From: Prorocentrum cordatum
Taxonomy: Eukaryota; Sar; Dinophyceae; Prorocentrales; Prorocentraceae
Length of the DNA stretch: 64,000 bases
Direction: 5' to 3'
Assembly (NCBI GenBank): GCA_963575745.1
Contig: CAUYUJ010019949.1
Coordinates: forward strand, 248,001-312,000
Part shown: positions 32,820 through 44,167 of the stretch, piece after piece
How the letters are laid out: each line of letters begins with the position of its first letter
Position numbering within the stretch: the first letter of the stretch is position 1
Notes under the pieces: model-generated
The model's input: only the letters and a program-made list of their open reading frames with translations
What the model was told of the DNA's origin: nothing
Database searches by the model: none
Translations under genes and position numbers: made by a program

Positions 32820-33130
32820 GGATGGAGCAGGATGCCGACAGTTAGGCGTACGTTGGTGTTGATTCCGATGGTGATGGCGCTGACGGTGCTGGTGCTGATG
32901 CCGATGGTTATATGCTGATTGTGCTAGCGCTGATGCAGACAGTGCTGTTGGCTGTTGCCGATGCTGGTGATGATGCTGATGCTGATGGTGCTGAATGTGA
33001 TGTTGCTGATGCGGATGGCGGTGGTGCTGACGCTGATGCTGATGCTGATGGTGCTGTTGCTGCTGCTGATTGCGCTGGCGCTGATTCTGACGGCGCTGAC
33101 GCTGACGCCGATGCTGGCGCTGACGGGGCG
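32820..33130. repeat. GCTGAT hexamer repeat tract
   Basis: Imperfect repeats of TGCTGATG/GCTGAC words. The + strand translates as Ala-Asp or Leu-Met repeats and the minus strand as His-Gln repeats, so the open frames are artefacts of the repeat. Confidence 0.85.
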
Positions 33131-33269
33131 GGGATAGGGGGGAAGTGCGGGACGGGGGGGCAGAGTGGGGCGGACGCGTTGCCCAGGAGGAGCGGGCGCT
33201 GTCCGAGATCAGGAAGAGGCGCATCAGAGCTCAGCTCGACGAAGTGAAGGCCAGCGTGCATCATGGAAA

Positions 33270-33560
33270 GCTTCGCTTCTCCGCCGCCTTCGCTTCTTCC
33301 CTTCGCCACCACCCCAAACCTCCTCCTTCCCCCCCATCCCCCTCCTCCTCCACCTTCTCCATCGCCTCCCCCCTCCCCCGTCCCCGCTCCAATCCCACTC
33401 CGATTCCAATCCAACCCCTCCCGGAGCCCCACTCCAAACCAATCCCGCCCCGCTCCAATCCCCCCCCCCCCACCTCCGACCAAATCCTTCCCCGCTCCAT
33501 CCCCCGGGTCGTTGGTCCAACTCTCGCCTTTTTCTTGCCCCCCTCTCGTCGCCCTCCGCC
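33270..33560. repeat. Pyrimidine-rich low-complexity tract
   Basis: The + strand is dominated by C and T, with CCTCC and CCAATCC words. No coding signal is present. This is the opposite strand bias to 31795-32470. Confidence 0.8.
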
Positions 33561-34180
33561 GCCGGCATAGCCTAGCGCGACTGCGCCGGGCACGCAGAGG
33601 ACGCAGACTCGCGAAAGCGCCTCCGATGTAGTTTGCACAACGCCCTCAAGTCTGAGAAGAACAGGCTCAGGAATGCAGAGGATAGATTATAGGAGTCGCT
33701 CAGAGTACAAAATCTGTGGAACTCGTGCCAGATTGGAACCAGACAGATGATCGATCTCAACAGTCGTCGCACTTCGGCTCGCGTCGGTGGCCTACGAGTT
33801 GACCTGAGACAGTGGACTATGGACGGCGTGCTGCGTTTGGCTTTCAACGCCGCGGGCGCCGCATTCGGCAGGCTGTCGCCGCGGGCCACCCCATCCAGAA
33901 CGAGAAGGTCGATGGAGGATGGGGAGGTCAAGAGTAGGAGGGGGAGGGGGGATAGGGCCTAGGGGTAGATATGGTAGGGAGAGTTGAACATTATAAGTTA
34001 TAAGGAGATGCGGTATTTTCGAGTTTTGACGCCAATATTCGTTCACTCGCTGCGTTCGTGCCCCCTTCTTGGGCGCGCGGATCCTCTCTCCTGGCATCGA
34101 ATGATCAGCTGGACGCGTCAGCTCTAGTATCATTGGCCGCGGCGGACCACAGGCAGGGGGCCCTCAAGATGTGGGCGTTG

Positions 34181-34280
34181 NNNNNNNNNNNNNNNNNNNN
34201 NNNNNNNNNNNNNNNNNNNNNNNNNNNNNNNNNNNNNNNNNNNNNNNNNNNNNNNNNNNNNNNNNNNNNNNNNNNNNNNN
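34181..34280. other. Assembly gap (100 N)
   Basis: One hundred unknown bases; the round length suggests a scaffold placeholder of unknown true size. The two sides need not be adjacent at this distance. Confidence 1.
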
Positions 34281-34339
34281 TATGTCATATGACTCATGTG
34301 GCCCTCTTGGCGCGGAAGGCTCGGCTTGGTGGTTCGTTG

Positions 34340-34935
34340 CCCCTTAGTGATCTCCTCCTGACCTCTTGGGGCTCTTGGGGCCACCTTGGGGCCATATTCG
34401 GCGATCTTGGGGGCCGTTGTTGGTTGGGCCCTCTTGGGCCATCTCGGGGCCCCCATCGGGGGCCTCCCAGGCTGCCTGGGTCTTGGGGTCCTGGGGTTGG
34501 GGTGGTCTTGCAGGCCTATTGAGCGTCGAGAAGCTGAAAATCCGAGAACGAGAGAATCATCGGAAAATGCAATGAAACCGATGGTGTTTCCTCCCTGGGG
34601 CCCCTTTGGGAGTGCCTCCTGGAAGCTGCGCGGGGCGTCTGGAAGGCTTCTCGATTTGTCTCGGGGCAATCCTGCGCGACTTGGAGCGATCTTGACTCAG
34701 AGATTATCTTGGCGACCTCTTCGGGGCATTCTGGCCCTTCTTGAGGCTGGGAGCAAAGCCATCTCTGAGGCGGACTTGCGAGGGGGGGGCCTTGCCGGGG
34801 CCTCGCTGGGGCACTTGTCGGCCGAGGATCCACGGGGGCGGCCCCGCGCGCGCGAACTAGACCACTCGGAAACAGTCACCAGGACTTTTAGCACGCCTCT
34901 AGACTCTACCCCGTTGGGTCGGCGAATTTGGCGCG
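34340..34935. repeat. Dispersed CTTGGGG-type repeat, copy 1
   Basis: The stretch is rich in CTTGGGGCC words. It includes ATTATCTTGGCGACCTCTTC (about 34702-34721) and GTTGGGTCGGCGAATT (about 34914-34929), both of which recur in the same order at 45089-45108 and about 45209-45224. It is probably intronic or intergenic repeat DNA. Confidence 0.7.
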
Positions 34936-34974
34936 CAAAAGGGAGAGGCGCATGCATTGTCAAATTACTCACTG

Positions 34975-35215
34975 CTTCATCAGCTGCGTCATACATGATG
35001 TCCAGGGCGCGTCTCACACCTTGTCGTTGCGAGAGCGGACAGCCAAAGAGTTCGACTTTTGCACAGTGTGGGAGTTGGCCAAGGAGATGCTGCGCGGCAA
35101 TGTCAGGACTGCAGTTGTCGCCCGGATGTCTCATGACTCGGCGGACCCACGCGTCAGCGATAGAGTTACGGCATATCTGCCCAACGACGGCGGCAGGCGG
35201 ATCTGGCTTGGGAAG
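34975..35215 (+). CDS. Possible exon, unidentified
   Basis: One frame has balanced composition between a possible acceptor (TTCATCAG before about 34983) and a possible boundary near AAG at 35216. It reads through segments such as TLSLRERTAKEFDFCTVWEL and DRVTAYLPNDGGRRIWLG. No family is recognised. The minus strand is open too, so strand and reality are uncertain. Confidence 0.3.
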
Positions 35216-35349
35216 TACAGTAGGCCTCGTCCGCCACCGAGGGGCATCCCCGACATCCCCGACGAGCCTCAGGACCCCCCGCCGCCGAACAGACGTCGGC
35301 CTCGACCCATGAAGGCGACCCCTCCCCAAAAACTCTGCTGCTATCGATG

Positions 35350-35562
35350 CTCCCCCTCCTCCTCCTCCTCCTCCTCCTCCTCCTCCTCCTCCTCCTCCTC
35401 TACCGCCTCTCCTCGTGCCCATCGCGTTATGTTGTTTTGTTCGGTGCCAGCTTGCTCGCCGCGACCTTTCCCTCGCCTTCGTTGGCGTTCGAGGTCGTAG
35501 TCGTAGTTAGTTATCGTCGACGTCGTCGTCGTCGTCGTTCCTCCGTGATCTTCAGCATCATT

Positions 35563-35600
<38 letters not shown>

Positions 35601-35690
35601 GGTCGCAGTCGTCGCCGCGGCCGTCGTCGTCATCCTGGTCCTTGTCGCAGCCGTCGTCATCGTCATCGCGTCGTCGGGCCTTCGGCCGAC
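35350..35690. repeat. Trinucleotide tracts (CTC then GTC)
   Basis: About 50 bp of CTCCTC (35349-35400) is followed, after a short spacer, by imperfect GTCGTC/GCCGTC repeats from about 35510 to 35675. The Leu/Val/Ala-rich frames over them are artefacts. Confidence 0.9.
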
Positions 35691-35699
35691 TCAGACTCA

Positions 35700-36384
35700 G
35701 GTGATCACGCCGCGTGCTGGCGTGCTCTTGCAGTGCCCGCCGGTGCCCGCTGGTGGAGCCGCCGCTGCCGGTGGAGCCGCCGCTGCTGGTGGGCCGGCAG
35801 CTGCAGGCGCTGCGCCGAGGGCCCCAAGGGGTGACGGCGATTCTTCTGAATGGGCATCCTCGGAGGATTCGAGAGATTCAGAGGACCCAGGAGGCCCCAG
35901 AGGCGGCGATGACGAGGGCCCTGGAGGCGGCGACGATGAGGGCGGAATCGCTGGCGGCGGGGATGGGGGTGACGATGTCGGAGGGGAAGACCCCGCGCCG
36001 CCCCCGCCGCCCTCTCCGCCGTCGCCGCCCGCAGGAGCAGCGCGGCCTCCACGTAAGGCGAGGGGCTTCCGCTGGCCCGAGCAGTCCAATTCGCCCCCCT
36101 GGATGGTGGCCCCCGTCCATAAGGCTGGAATCCAGAGTGGGTGGGGCGCCACTTGTGGCCAGCATCAGAATGCCTGGGATATCAAATGCCAGTGCAAGAA
36201 AAACCTTTCAATGCCCACCCTGGAGGGTCGCAGGAGAGTATGCAAGTGGCTCTTGGTTGGCCACGGCGCCAGGTTTGACGAGGACAATGCCAGGTCTGAG
36301 CATGTCGCGGTGAACTGCAGGATTATGGATTGCGAGGAATCGCAGGAGGAGCTCGACGACATGGCCTTGGCAATTTGGCCTTGA
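35700..36384 (+). CDS. Candidate exon with Ala/Gly/acidic linker and Cys-His motif
   Basis: The open frame ends at TGA 36382-36384. The first half is low complexity (Ala-Gly-Pro, then Asp/Gly/Glu, then Pro). The second half has normal composition with a C-x-x-H and C-x-C pattern (WGATCGQHQNAWDIKCQCKK) followed by RRRVCKWLLVGHGARFDEDN. Similar Cys/His segments are common in dinoflagellate gene models, but I cannot name a function. Upstream exons are not visible, and the long frame that starts in the Leu/Val repeats is not the real start. Confidence 0.45.
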
Positions 36385-36917
36385 TGATTTTTTGTGTGAG
36401 TTATGATTTATGTATGATGTTCAATGCGTTTTTTTCGCGGGAGGGAGCGTCGCCCCCGCCCCAGTTGCAGCGCGCACGTAGTGATGATTGCAAATTTTGT
36501 CTCCCGGGCGCCAGGTCCCGCGGGATGCGCGCTATTCTGGCGCATTCGAAAGAATAGATAGTGATGATGGCGGATGCCTTGTTTCAGACATCAGCCCTAA
36601 TGGACTGGCGGCGACGGGCGAGCGATGGCCGCCTCAGCTTTGCAGCAAAAATGACGCCAACGTGCTGACCCAGAGGCCGCAGGCCAGATGGAGTCGGCAC
36701 GCCCCCTCCGCCAATAGTTCATAATTTATAGACTATATAGACTATATTAGACGATCGTACTAGTATCGCAGTTTGGCAATGCGAAGAGGGAAGCGGCATA
36801 CACGCGCATATCGCATATCTCTTTAAGCACATTGGCATCCGCTGCACTACCGCATGTAGCACATATATCAAATAGGCACATAGGTTTGATAAGAGACAAG
36901 AGAAGTGCACCCAGATG

Positions 36918-37025
36918 CCTGCGGCAACATCCGCCGCCGTGCCTGGGTCGCGGGTCAAACGCCATAGTCCGTAGTGGTCCATGGTCCATAGATGTTGACT
37001 CGGAGCTCGCGGATGACGACTCGGG
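36918..37025. repeat. Dispersed repeat shared with 50711-50800
   Basis: GCCTGCGGCAA...CGTGCCTGGGTC...GCGGGTCA, followed by GATGT...GGAGCTCGCG, occurs here and in an intron at about 50719-50796. GGTCCATGGTCCATAGATG lies inside this copy. Confidence 0.6.
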
Positions 37026-38767
37026 GGCGCGTGGGGCCTCTTGGGCTCTCGGGGGGGGGGCGTCGGGGCTCCCGTCGGGCTTCTCGGGGCAGAAAACAAC
37101 GAAACGGCGTTGCGAACAGCATGGCGTTCCCAGCAGTGCACCGAGTCACGCGCCTCGACGCGCGAAGTCGCGGCCCTCCTGGTCGGGCCCCTCGTGTCTC
37201 ATGTATTCTCAGCCGCTTCGTGTCTCAGGCCGGCTTCGTATCTCAGTCTCAGGCTGTTCTTGCAGGTGCAAGTCATCGCCCCCGTTCCAGACGTCGCCGC
37301 CATGGGAGGGAAACGCAAGCTGAACGCGGCCGGCTTGTCGGGGCAGCGGCCTCTGAAGCTGGCGGTGCAGCCCCGCGCCGAAGCCGAGGTCGCCGACCAG
37401 GCGGGGCCGATCGGCTTCCTTCTCTTCATCTGCGGGGCGCCTCTTCGTTGCCATCACCGCTTCTTTCCCTCCTGGCTCCTTGTCCTTGGCCTGTTGACCT
37501 CTTGCCCCCAATCTCACGTCGCCTCTCGCTGCTCCTGCGACTCTCCGAACCTCCTCATCTTTTTCATAGAAAATTCGGTACTCTCGGGGATTAGTTCTTC
37601 TTGTTGCGCAACCCACGGCCCGCGGCGCAAGCTGCAAGCTTTATGCTTAGGCTATGTGGCCCATATGGATCAGATGGCCCATGTGAGCCATGCTTTGGCG
37701 CTATACGTTGTGGCGCAACCGCTGGTCACGTGTGGATTGCGTTTCCGTTCGTGGCGCATCTGGCTCGCAGTTGCGTGTTGTTCGGGGCCCAGCGTAGCAG
37801 GCGTCGATTGGGATTGCATAACTTGCCCGAAAGAGGGGGAGGGCCAGAAGGAGCGCAAACATTGCAGGACAAACGGAGAAGTGGCACGAGGAGAAGTATA
37901 GAGGAGGAAGGGGGGAGGAAGGGGGGGGGCGGAGGGCGGGAAGGGCGAGCAGACAGGCAAATTGCTTGCATGTCTCTGGGTGGCATCGTTGAACATAAAA
38001 CGCGTAAGATCTGGGGGCTGCTTTGCGGTCCAGGCGCTCTCTCGGGCATCTTGGGGCGGTTTGTTTCCGAGACCTTGCAGATGTGGCATGGCACCTTGAA
38101 CCTGGTCTCTCCTAGGCGTCGCATGTAGCATTGTTGATGTGCAAGTATTTTAGTATTTTCTGAACTTCGAAGGTGTTTGAGGGAGCGCGGCTCCGCCGCG
38201 GCCATTGCTTAAGCTCTCTTAAGCCAAGCTCTTGAGTCATGCGTGGGACATCGACATCGTCGATCATATTAATGTTGGAGATACCCAGAGGACCTCGTGA
38301 GTCTAATGAGCTCGCGAGGCCAAGTCTCGGGCCCCGGGGCCAGGACTCGGCTGGCCCTCATTCCACCACGGTGAGCACATATGCAAGATGAAAGGAGTCG
38401 TCTGAAACCACCACAGTCAAAATCCCTAGTATGGATATGGACGAGCACACGCTTTCCTCGGGTGTGCCCTTGCGCCATTGCATCTGGATCTCGCCTTTTT
38501 CTTTGTTCGTTGGCCAATCTCTCTGGAAATCCTGGGGGCTGCTGTTCACGGGGCTCGCGTCTTTATGGTTTATGGTCCAATTTATGGTCCGCCCTTGCTA
38601 CAGATTCTGACTGTGCGCTGAGAGTCTTGCCAAGAGAGCTCACGCAATGGCCGCGGCGCGCTGTCTGTCCGTGCCGTATAGTTTCTGGTTCGAGCATTTT
38701 GCTGGCCAGTTGGTCTGCCAACAGTCGGGCTGGTCCAATCCCATCTGCCCCATCGGGCTGCCTCGCG

Positions 38768-39831
38768 ATGGCAACGCGGCTGATTATCGACGGCGTCCGC
38801 ATCCCCTTCGACGAGAAGTTCCTGCGCATGAGAGACGTGGATGACGAGGACGCGCTCGAGTGCGGCGGCAAGAGCCTCGCGAGCATCATCGGCAGCGCCG
38901 AGTACCCGTGGGAGGACGAAGCCGCCCCATGGGACAAAGTGGAAGCAATGCATTTCATGGACGCAATGTGCAGAAGGCCCATTGGCCATCGCGACGTCGT
39001 CGGCATGCTGGAGGCCATGCACGTGCTAGACAGGCCGAGGAGGGAGGTATTCAACAGCTATGGCTATGGCGAGGACGACGTCGGCGAGTACGACGTCGGC
39101 GAGTACGGCTTTGGCGAGTACGGCTTTGGCGAGGACGACTTTGGCGTGGACGACTGGGGGTACAAGTGGGAGCCGAGTTGGGAAGTTGACGGTTGGGACA
39201 GCGATGACGGCGCGGCCGTGACAAGGGCCAGGGCCAGGGCGTCTCCGCGACGAGAGCTACGTCGGCTACAGCGGGCGTTGGCGGCTACAAGAACTTCGTG
39301 GGCGGCGGCTACAAGAGCTTCGAGAACGTCGGCGGCTGCAAGCGCTACAGGATCGAGGGCGGCGGCGGCTACGCGGGCGTTGGCGGCTACAAGACCATCG
39401 AGGGCGTTGGCGGCTACAAGAGCACCGAGGGCGTCGGCGGCTACAAGAGCACCGAGAACGTTGGCGGCGAGACCGTTGGCGGCTACAAGAGCACCGAGGG
39501 CGTTGGCGGCTACAAGAGCACCGAGGCAATGGGCGGCGAGACCGTTGGCGGCTACAAGAGCACCAAGGTCACCCAGGGCGTGAGCGTCTTCGAGAAGGAG
39601 AAGGCCACGGCGAGCGCCGAGGGCGACGGCGGCGTTGGCCCGCAGTGCAGCTACGACAGCTACGGCAGCTACGACTTCTCCGAGTACGACGGCCAGACGC
39701 GCGTGCCATCGTCGCCATCGTCGCCCTGGGGCAGTTTAACCAACATGCGCGCTGTCGCGTCTTCCGCCGCGCGACATGCTTCTGGGGCTGCCGGGAATAA
39801 GGCTAAGGCAAAAAGGCTAAGGACTGGCTAA
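38768..39831 (+). pseudogene. Gly-Tyr repeat protein gene with a one-base frameshift
   Basis: From ATG 38768 (MATRLIIDGVRIPFDEKFL) the frame encodes an acidic domain with normal composition. A stretch rich in GEYGFGE and DDVGEYD repeats follows. Between about 39205 and 39230 the reading must move to the other frame, which then gives about ten copies of a 9-residue repeat (VGGYKSTEG and variants, 39280-39570), a short acidic linker, a Tyr/Ser/Asp patch (SYDSYGSYDFSEYDGQ) and a basic tail ending at TAA 39831. Upstream of the join the second frame hits a TGA at 39205, so a single missing base (real or assembly error) is the simplest explanation. Function unknown; the repeat looks structural. Confidence 0.55.
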
Positions 39832-41435
39832 GGGCCTAGCTGGCTTGGGAAAGTGCTGAAAGGTAACAGATTTCAAACTGTAAAACGTCGTCGGTCAAAG
39901 GCGGCTAATGGGGCTGCCAGGGGCTAGCGGGAGGTTAAGTTAAGTGGGGTGGGGTGGGGGGATGATGAGAGGATTTAGGACTTAGGACTTAGGCTACTTA
40001 GGGCAGGGCTGAGGGGCAGGGCTTCGGGAGCACCCAGACCAACGCGCTCTGGCCTCTTTATTGGGGCGGCGGAACCTGTCTGCGCCTTCGTCGGCATCGT
40101 CGAGCAATTGCCTCGGCGCTGGCGCGGTCTCTAGCGTAGAGACAGCGCAAGCGGTTTGGTGCAAGAAGCGCAAGCGCTTCTTGATCGGTATCTAGAGCGA
40201 GGCGGAGAGACACAATTGGACGCCCAGCGACCCAGAGAGGATCGCAGAGGGCAGCTTGCATGCAGTGTTCAGTGTTTTATAGTGTATAGCTCGCTTTGCT
40301 GCGCTTGGCAGTGCGGGATTCGCGCGTGTAATTAGTGAGTGCTTGCCCGCCTTTCTCCGTGACTGCTCGGCGATTTCGTCGAGAACAGACGCTCCCTTCC
40401 TCATTGTCCTCTCCTTCTCATCCTCACCTCATCCCTCATCCTCGTTGCAAGCGCGTTCCCAAGTCTCAAGTGGCTTGCAAACGGAATTGACCGCGATCCC
40501 CTAGGATTGCCAATCATCAGGGGACTCGCTCTCCAATAGGAGGCATTTTCGTGTTTTATGTGTTCGTCGCAGGTGTACGGTCATTGTACGGTACACAGTG
40601 TGATGGTAGGGTAGGCTTAGGGTTAGGGGCTTAGGGTAGGTTCGTAGTGGGCCGTTCTATTACGATGGTATGGTTCGCATTTCAGCAAAAATCGGCTGAT
40701 CTGATGTGACCGAAATAAAAACACATAACATCTATCGCATAGCTCATCTATCGCATCTTTCATCTTCGCATCTTGCATCGCATCTCGGAATCATCGTGGC
40801 TCTCTCGCGGGATCGCTGGGCTCTCTCGTGGCCACATGGGGTTCTGGCACTGGGCGCAGCGGGGTCGAGGACCCCGCCTGGTTCCATAGGTTCTCGCCCA
40901 GCTTCGGTTCGGGGCTCACCCCATTCAGATGCGCGGGCGTTGGTTGGTCCCCCCTACAGTGTTGGGGCGGCGGATCGGGGCCCAGTTCGCTCCTCCCCTC
41001 CCCCCCCCCGTGGCTCTCTGAGGCCTGTCCTTTTGGAGCTCGGGCCGTCTGGCCTCGCCGCCTTCGTCTGATGCCGTTTGGCAGTCAGAGCCTTGCTTCG
41101 CCTTGTGGACCCCAGTGTGCTCCTGGGCCCCTCGTCGCCGTCGGCCGCTGCCGTCGGCCGTCGGGGATCGCCGCGTCGTCGTCGCGACGTTGTCCTCGAC
41201 GATTGCGATTGACGATTGTCGAGTGTCGGTCGTTGGCGAGTCGCCCTCGCCTCCCTGGGGCATCGATTCGCGTTCGTCGTCGCGTCGCCGTCGTCGACGC
41301 GTCGATCCCCGCGGCGAGGGGCGCGTCACCTTGCGGCTCATCGTTCCCCTCTTCGCTCCTGCCCACGCCCTCGCCTCCGCCCCCCCCCCCATTCCCCCAT
41401 CGCCCACCCACCCCTCCAATGCGCCCGACGTCCAG
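39832..41435. other. No gene recognised; GGG/TTAGG-like words
   Basis: Degenerate TTAGG and TTAGGG words occur near 39972-40000 and 40613-40646 (GGCTTAGGGTTAGGGGCTTA). CATC/CATCT words occur near 40728-40790. No reading frame with family motifs is visible. Confidence 0.5.
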
Positions 41436-41665
41436 GTTGCATCTGTCAATGACGGGTCTGCGGACACTGCTCGGGAGTCGCAAGACGAAGCAGACGCCCT
41501 TGCCAAGGAGATCGAGACCCGGCCCAAGATCAAAAGGTCTGAAGCCAGGCCGGCGGCGCCCAGGGCTGCAGCCGCGCCCGTGGCAACGGCGACGGCGACG
41601 GCCGCGCCCGAGCCCGCGACCGCCAACGCCGCGCCGACTAGCCCTCAGGCGAAGGCCGAGGCTGT
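41436..41665 (+). CDS. Candidate exon, Ala-rich (upstream of methyltransferase)
   Basis: After an acceptor CGTCCAG at 41435 one frame reads VASVNDGSADTARESQDEAD and on into an Ala/Thr/Pro-rich stretch. A phase-0 GT (GAGGCT then GTGCAG) near 41663 is a possible donor. It pairs in phase with the next candidate exon. Assignment to the methyltransferase gene rests only on order and strand. Confidence 0.4.
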
Positions 41666-44124
41666 GCAGGAGCGACGTGGTCCATGCGTCGTATGTCCAG
41701 TCACCCCCCCCTTCCTAAGCCTAAGGTGCCTCGCGAGGAGGCACTCGCGATGGGCCATGGGGGAAGGTGGGGGTGAAGGGGTGGTGCTCGCGCTCACCAT
41801 GTGAATATAATATATCATTGTATTAATATATGATAGGGCGTTCCCCCTTCAGGGGCCCCCACCGAAGCCATTCGCGTATGCTGACAACTACGTGTGGTGC
41901 GCAAGTTGGTATAACTGCATCGAAGGTTGCACATGCGCCTCGCGCCGCCGCCGGGGTTTCATGCTCTCTGACATGTCTAGGAACCCCAGCAGGAGCCAGA
42001 ACAGGAGCCCCAGCGCCGCAGCGGACAGGAGCCCCAGCTGGAGCCCCAGTGCCGCAGCAGGCAAGAGCCGCAGGCAGGCAGCGCCGCAGCAGATGCATCA
42101 GCGGGGGGCCCAGCGCAGCAGCAGGCAGACCATGATGATGCTCAGCGTGAAGCGATGCAGTGGACCATGGCGATCGAAACTATACTGGAGGAAACTACTC
42201 AGCAGCCCGATGTGGATCCCGGCGTCGAGCCTGACTCAGTTGCGTGAGCCGAGCTGCGCGGAGGCTCAGGGGCGTGCCGTCAGCTGCGTCGTCTACCGGT
42301 GGTCTCGACGCGCTGAGCGACGTCGAGATCCCAACCGCGGCGCGCCATCCAGAGGCCTGCGGAGGGGGGCGGAGGGGATGAGGGGGGGGGGGGGGGGGCT
42401 CGTTCTATCCCCAACAAGATGGAGCGGGGCGATGCAAGCGCGAGGGTCTGAGGTCGGCAGAACGATGCCTCATATCGCCCATCGCCGACACCAAACCCTT
42501 GCGTTCGCATCCCCCCCCTTACCCCCCCCGCCTCCGCGCCGATCCCCAGGCGACGTGGTCATGCCCCAGTTGTCAGTGCGACTGGATCGCGTCGGTGACC
42601 ATCTGTCCGTCCTGCAACATGACCAGGGACGGGTCGATCATCGATGGCGCGACCGACCAGGCAAGTGTGATCCGTCGCATGCCGCCCCGTCATCGCGCCC
42701 CCCCTCATTGGGCCGTGATGCGTCGCGCAGCTTTCCCGCTCCTTTCCCCGCCCCCGCGACTGCGCCCTCCACGTCCGCGTCATTTTCCTGCTCCCGCCTC
42801 GTTCATCGCATCTCGTCCTCCAGTAACCCCCCCCCCCTCCCATCTCGCCATCAGTGTCCGCATCCCTGCCCCCGCATTGGCCCATTGACCCATCGCGCCC
42901 TCCCCCGTTGCCCACGCCCGGCCTGGCGGAGGGATCATGTTGAAGAGATGGGGGGGGGGGAGGAGATGGAGGGCGGCGAGCGAGAGCTGGGGGGGGGGAG
43001 GGGCGGATGAGAGGGCGGATGGGGGAACATGATGAGCAGGGGGGGCGGCGATGGAGAGATGGAGGCGGAGTGGAGATAGAGGAGTGGGGCGGGGGTGGGG
43101 ACGGCGGTGCATGAGAGAGAAGAGGATGGGGATGGGGGGAGGGGCGAGGGAGGAGGATGGGGGACGAGGATGGCGGAGGAAGAGAAGGGAGGAGGACGAA
43201 GAGGCAGAGGAGGAGGGACGGGGGGGACGGGGAGGGGCGGGGAGGGACTGGGAGGGAGGGGGAGGAACGAGTAAGGCGGCAGAGGGAGGAGGGCGGGGAG
43301 GAGGAGGAGGAGGAGCGCATGCCGCATGTCATTTGGAGTGTCGGCAGGGTAATCTTATTTTTTGGACGAACCGTTTTTTGATTCATTTTACGGCCTGTCC
43401 AAAAATTCCCCGCGTGCCTGTCCATTAATTCCTGTGCGCGCCCGCTCGCGCAGGAATTAATGGACAGGCGCGCGGGGAATTTTTGGACAGGCCGTAAAAT
43501 GAATCAAAAAACGGCTCGTCCAAAAAATAAAATTACCCAGCCGACACTCCAAATAACATGTGCTCCTCATCTCCCCCTCCTCCTTCTTCCTCCTCCTCCT
43601 CCTCACACCCCCCCCCCCCCCCCCCCTACTCCTCATCCTCAATCCTCCTTCTCATCCTCATCCCCCTTTCCCCTCTCACCCCCCCCTCGCTCCTGCCTCC
43701 TCCTCCTCGCCCCCCCCCCCCCCCGCGCCTCCCCGTTCGCCGCCCCCTCCCCCCTCCTATCCCTCATCGTCCTTCGTCCCTTCCTCTGTCCCCTCTCCCC
43801 GGCCTTTCGCCTATGTCTCCTTCTCCCGCCCTCCGCCCTCCCCCCCCCCCACTCCCCCCCCCCCTCCTCATCCTCAGTATCACCCTTCTCCGTCTGCTCG
43901 CAGCCTCCTCCTCCTCCCTGCCGCGCGCCTCCTCCCTCTTTCTCCCTCCGCCTCTTCCTCCTCCTACTCTCCGAATACCGTTCCTTCCTCCCTTCCTCCT
44001 ATTCCTCCTCCTCCTCCTCCCCATCCTCATCCTCCTCCCCGTCTCTATTCCTCCTCTCCGCCCCCCTCCCCCCCCCCCTCCTCCCCCCTTCCGCAAAGGG
44101 CGGCGTCGGCGGGGGGAGATGAGT

Positions 44125-44167
<43 letters not shown>

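Noticed and set aside
40613-40646. Possible interstitial telomere repeats (TTAGGG-like)
   Set aside because: Only a few imperfect words, not a tandem run; may be chance in G-rich DNA.
41875-41935. FAYADNYVW resembling an RT YxDN motif
   Set aside because: Isolated motif with no neighbouring RT motifs in the same frame; a chance match is more likely.
42559-43425. 288-residue minus-strand and 220-240-residue plus-strand ORFs around 43.4 kb
   Set aside because: They begin in the two arms of the palindrome and continue in CT/GA low-complexity DNA.
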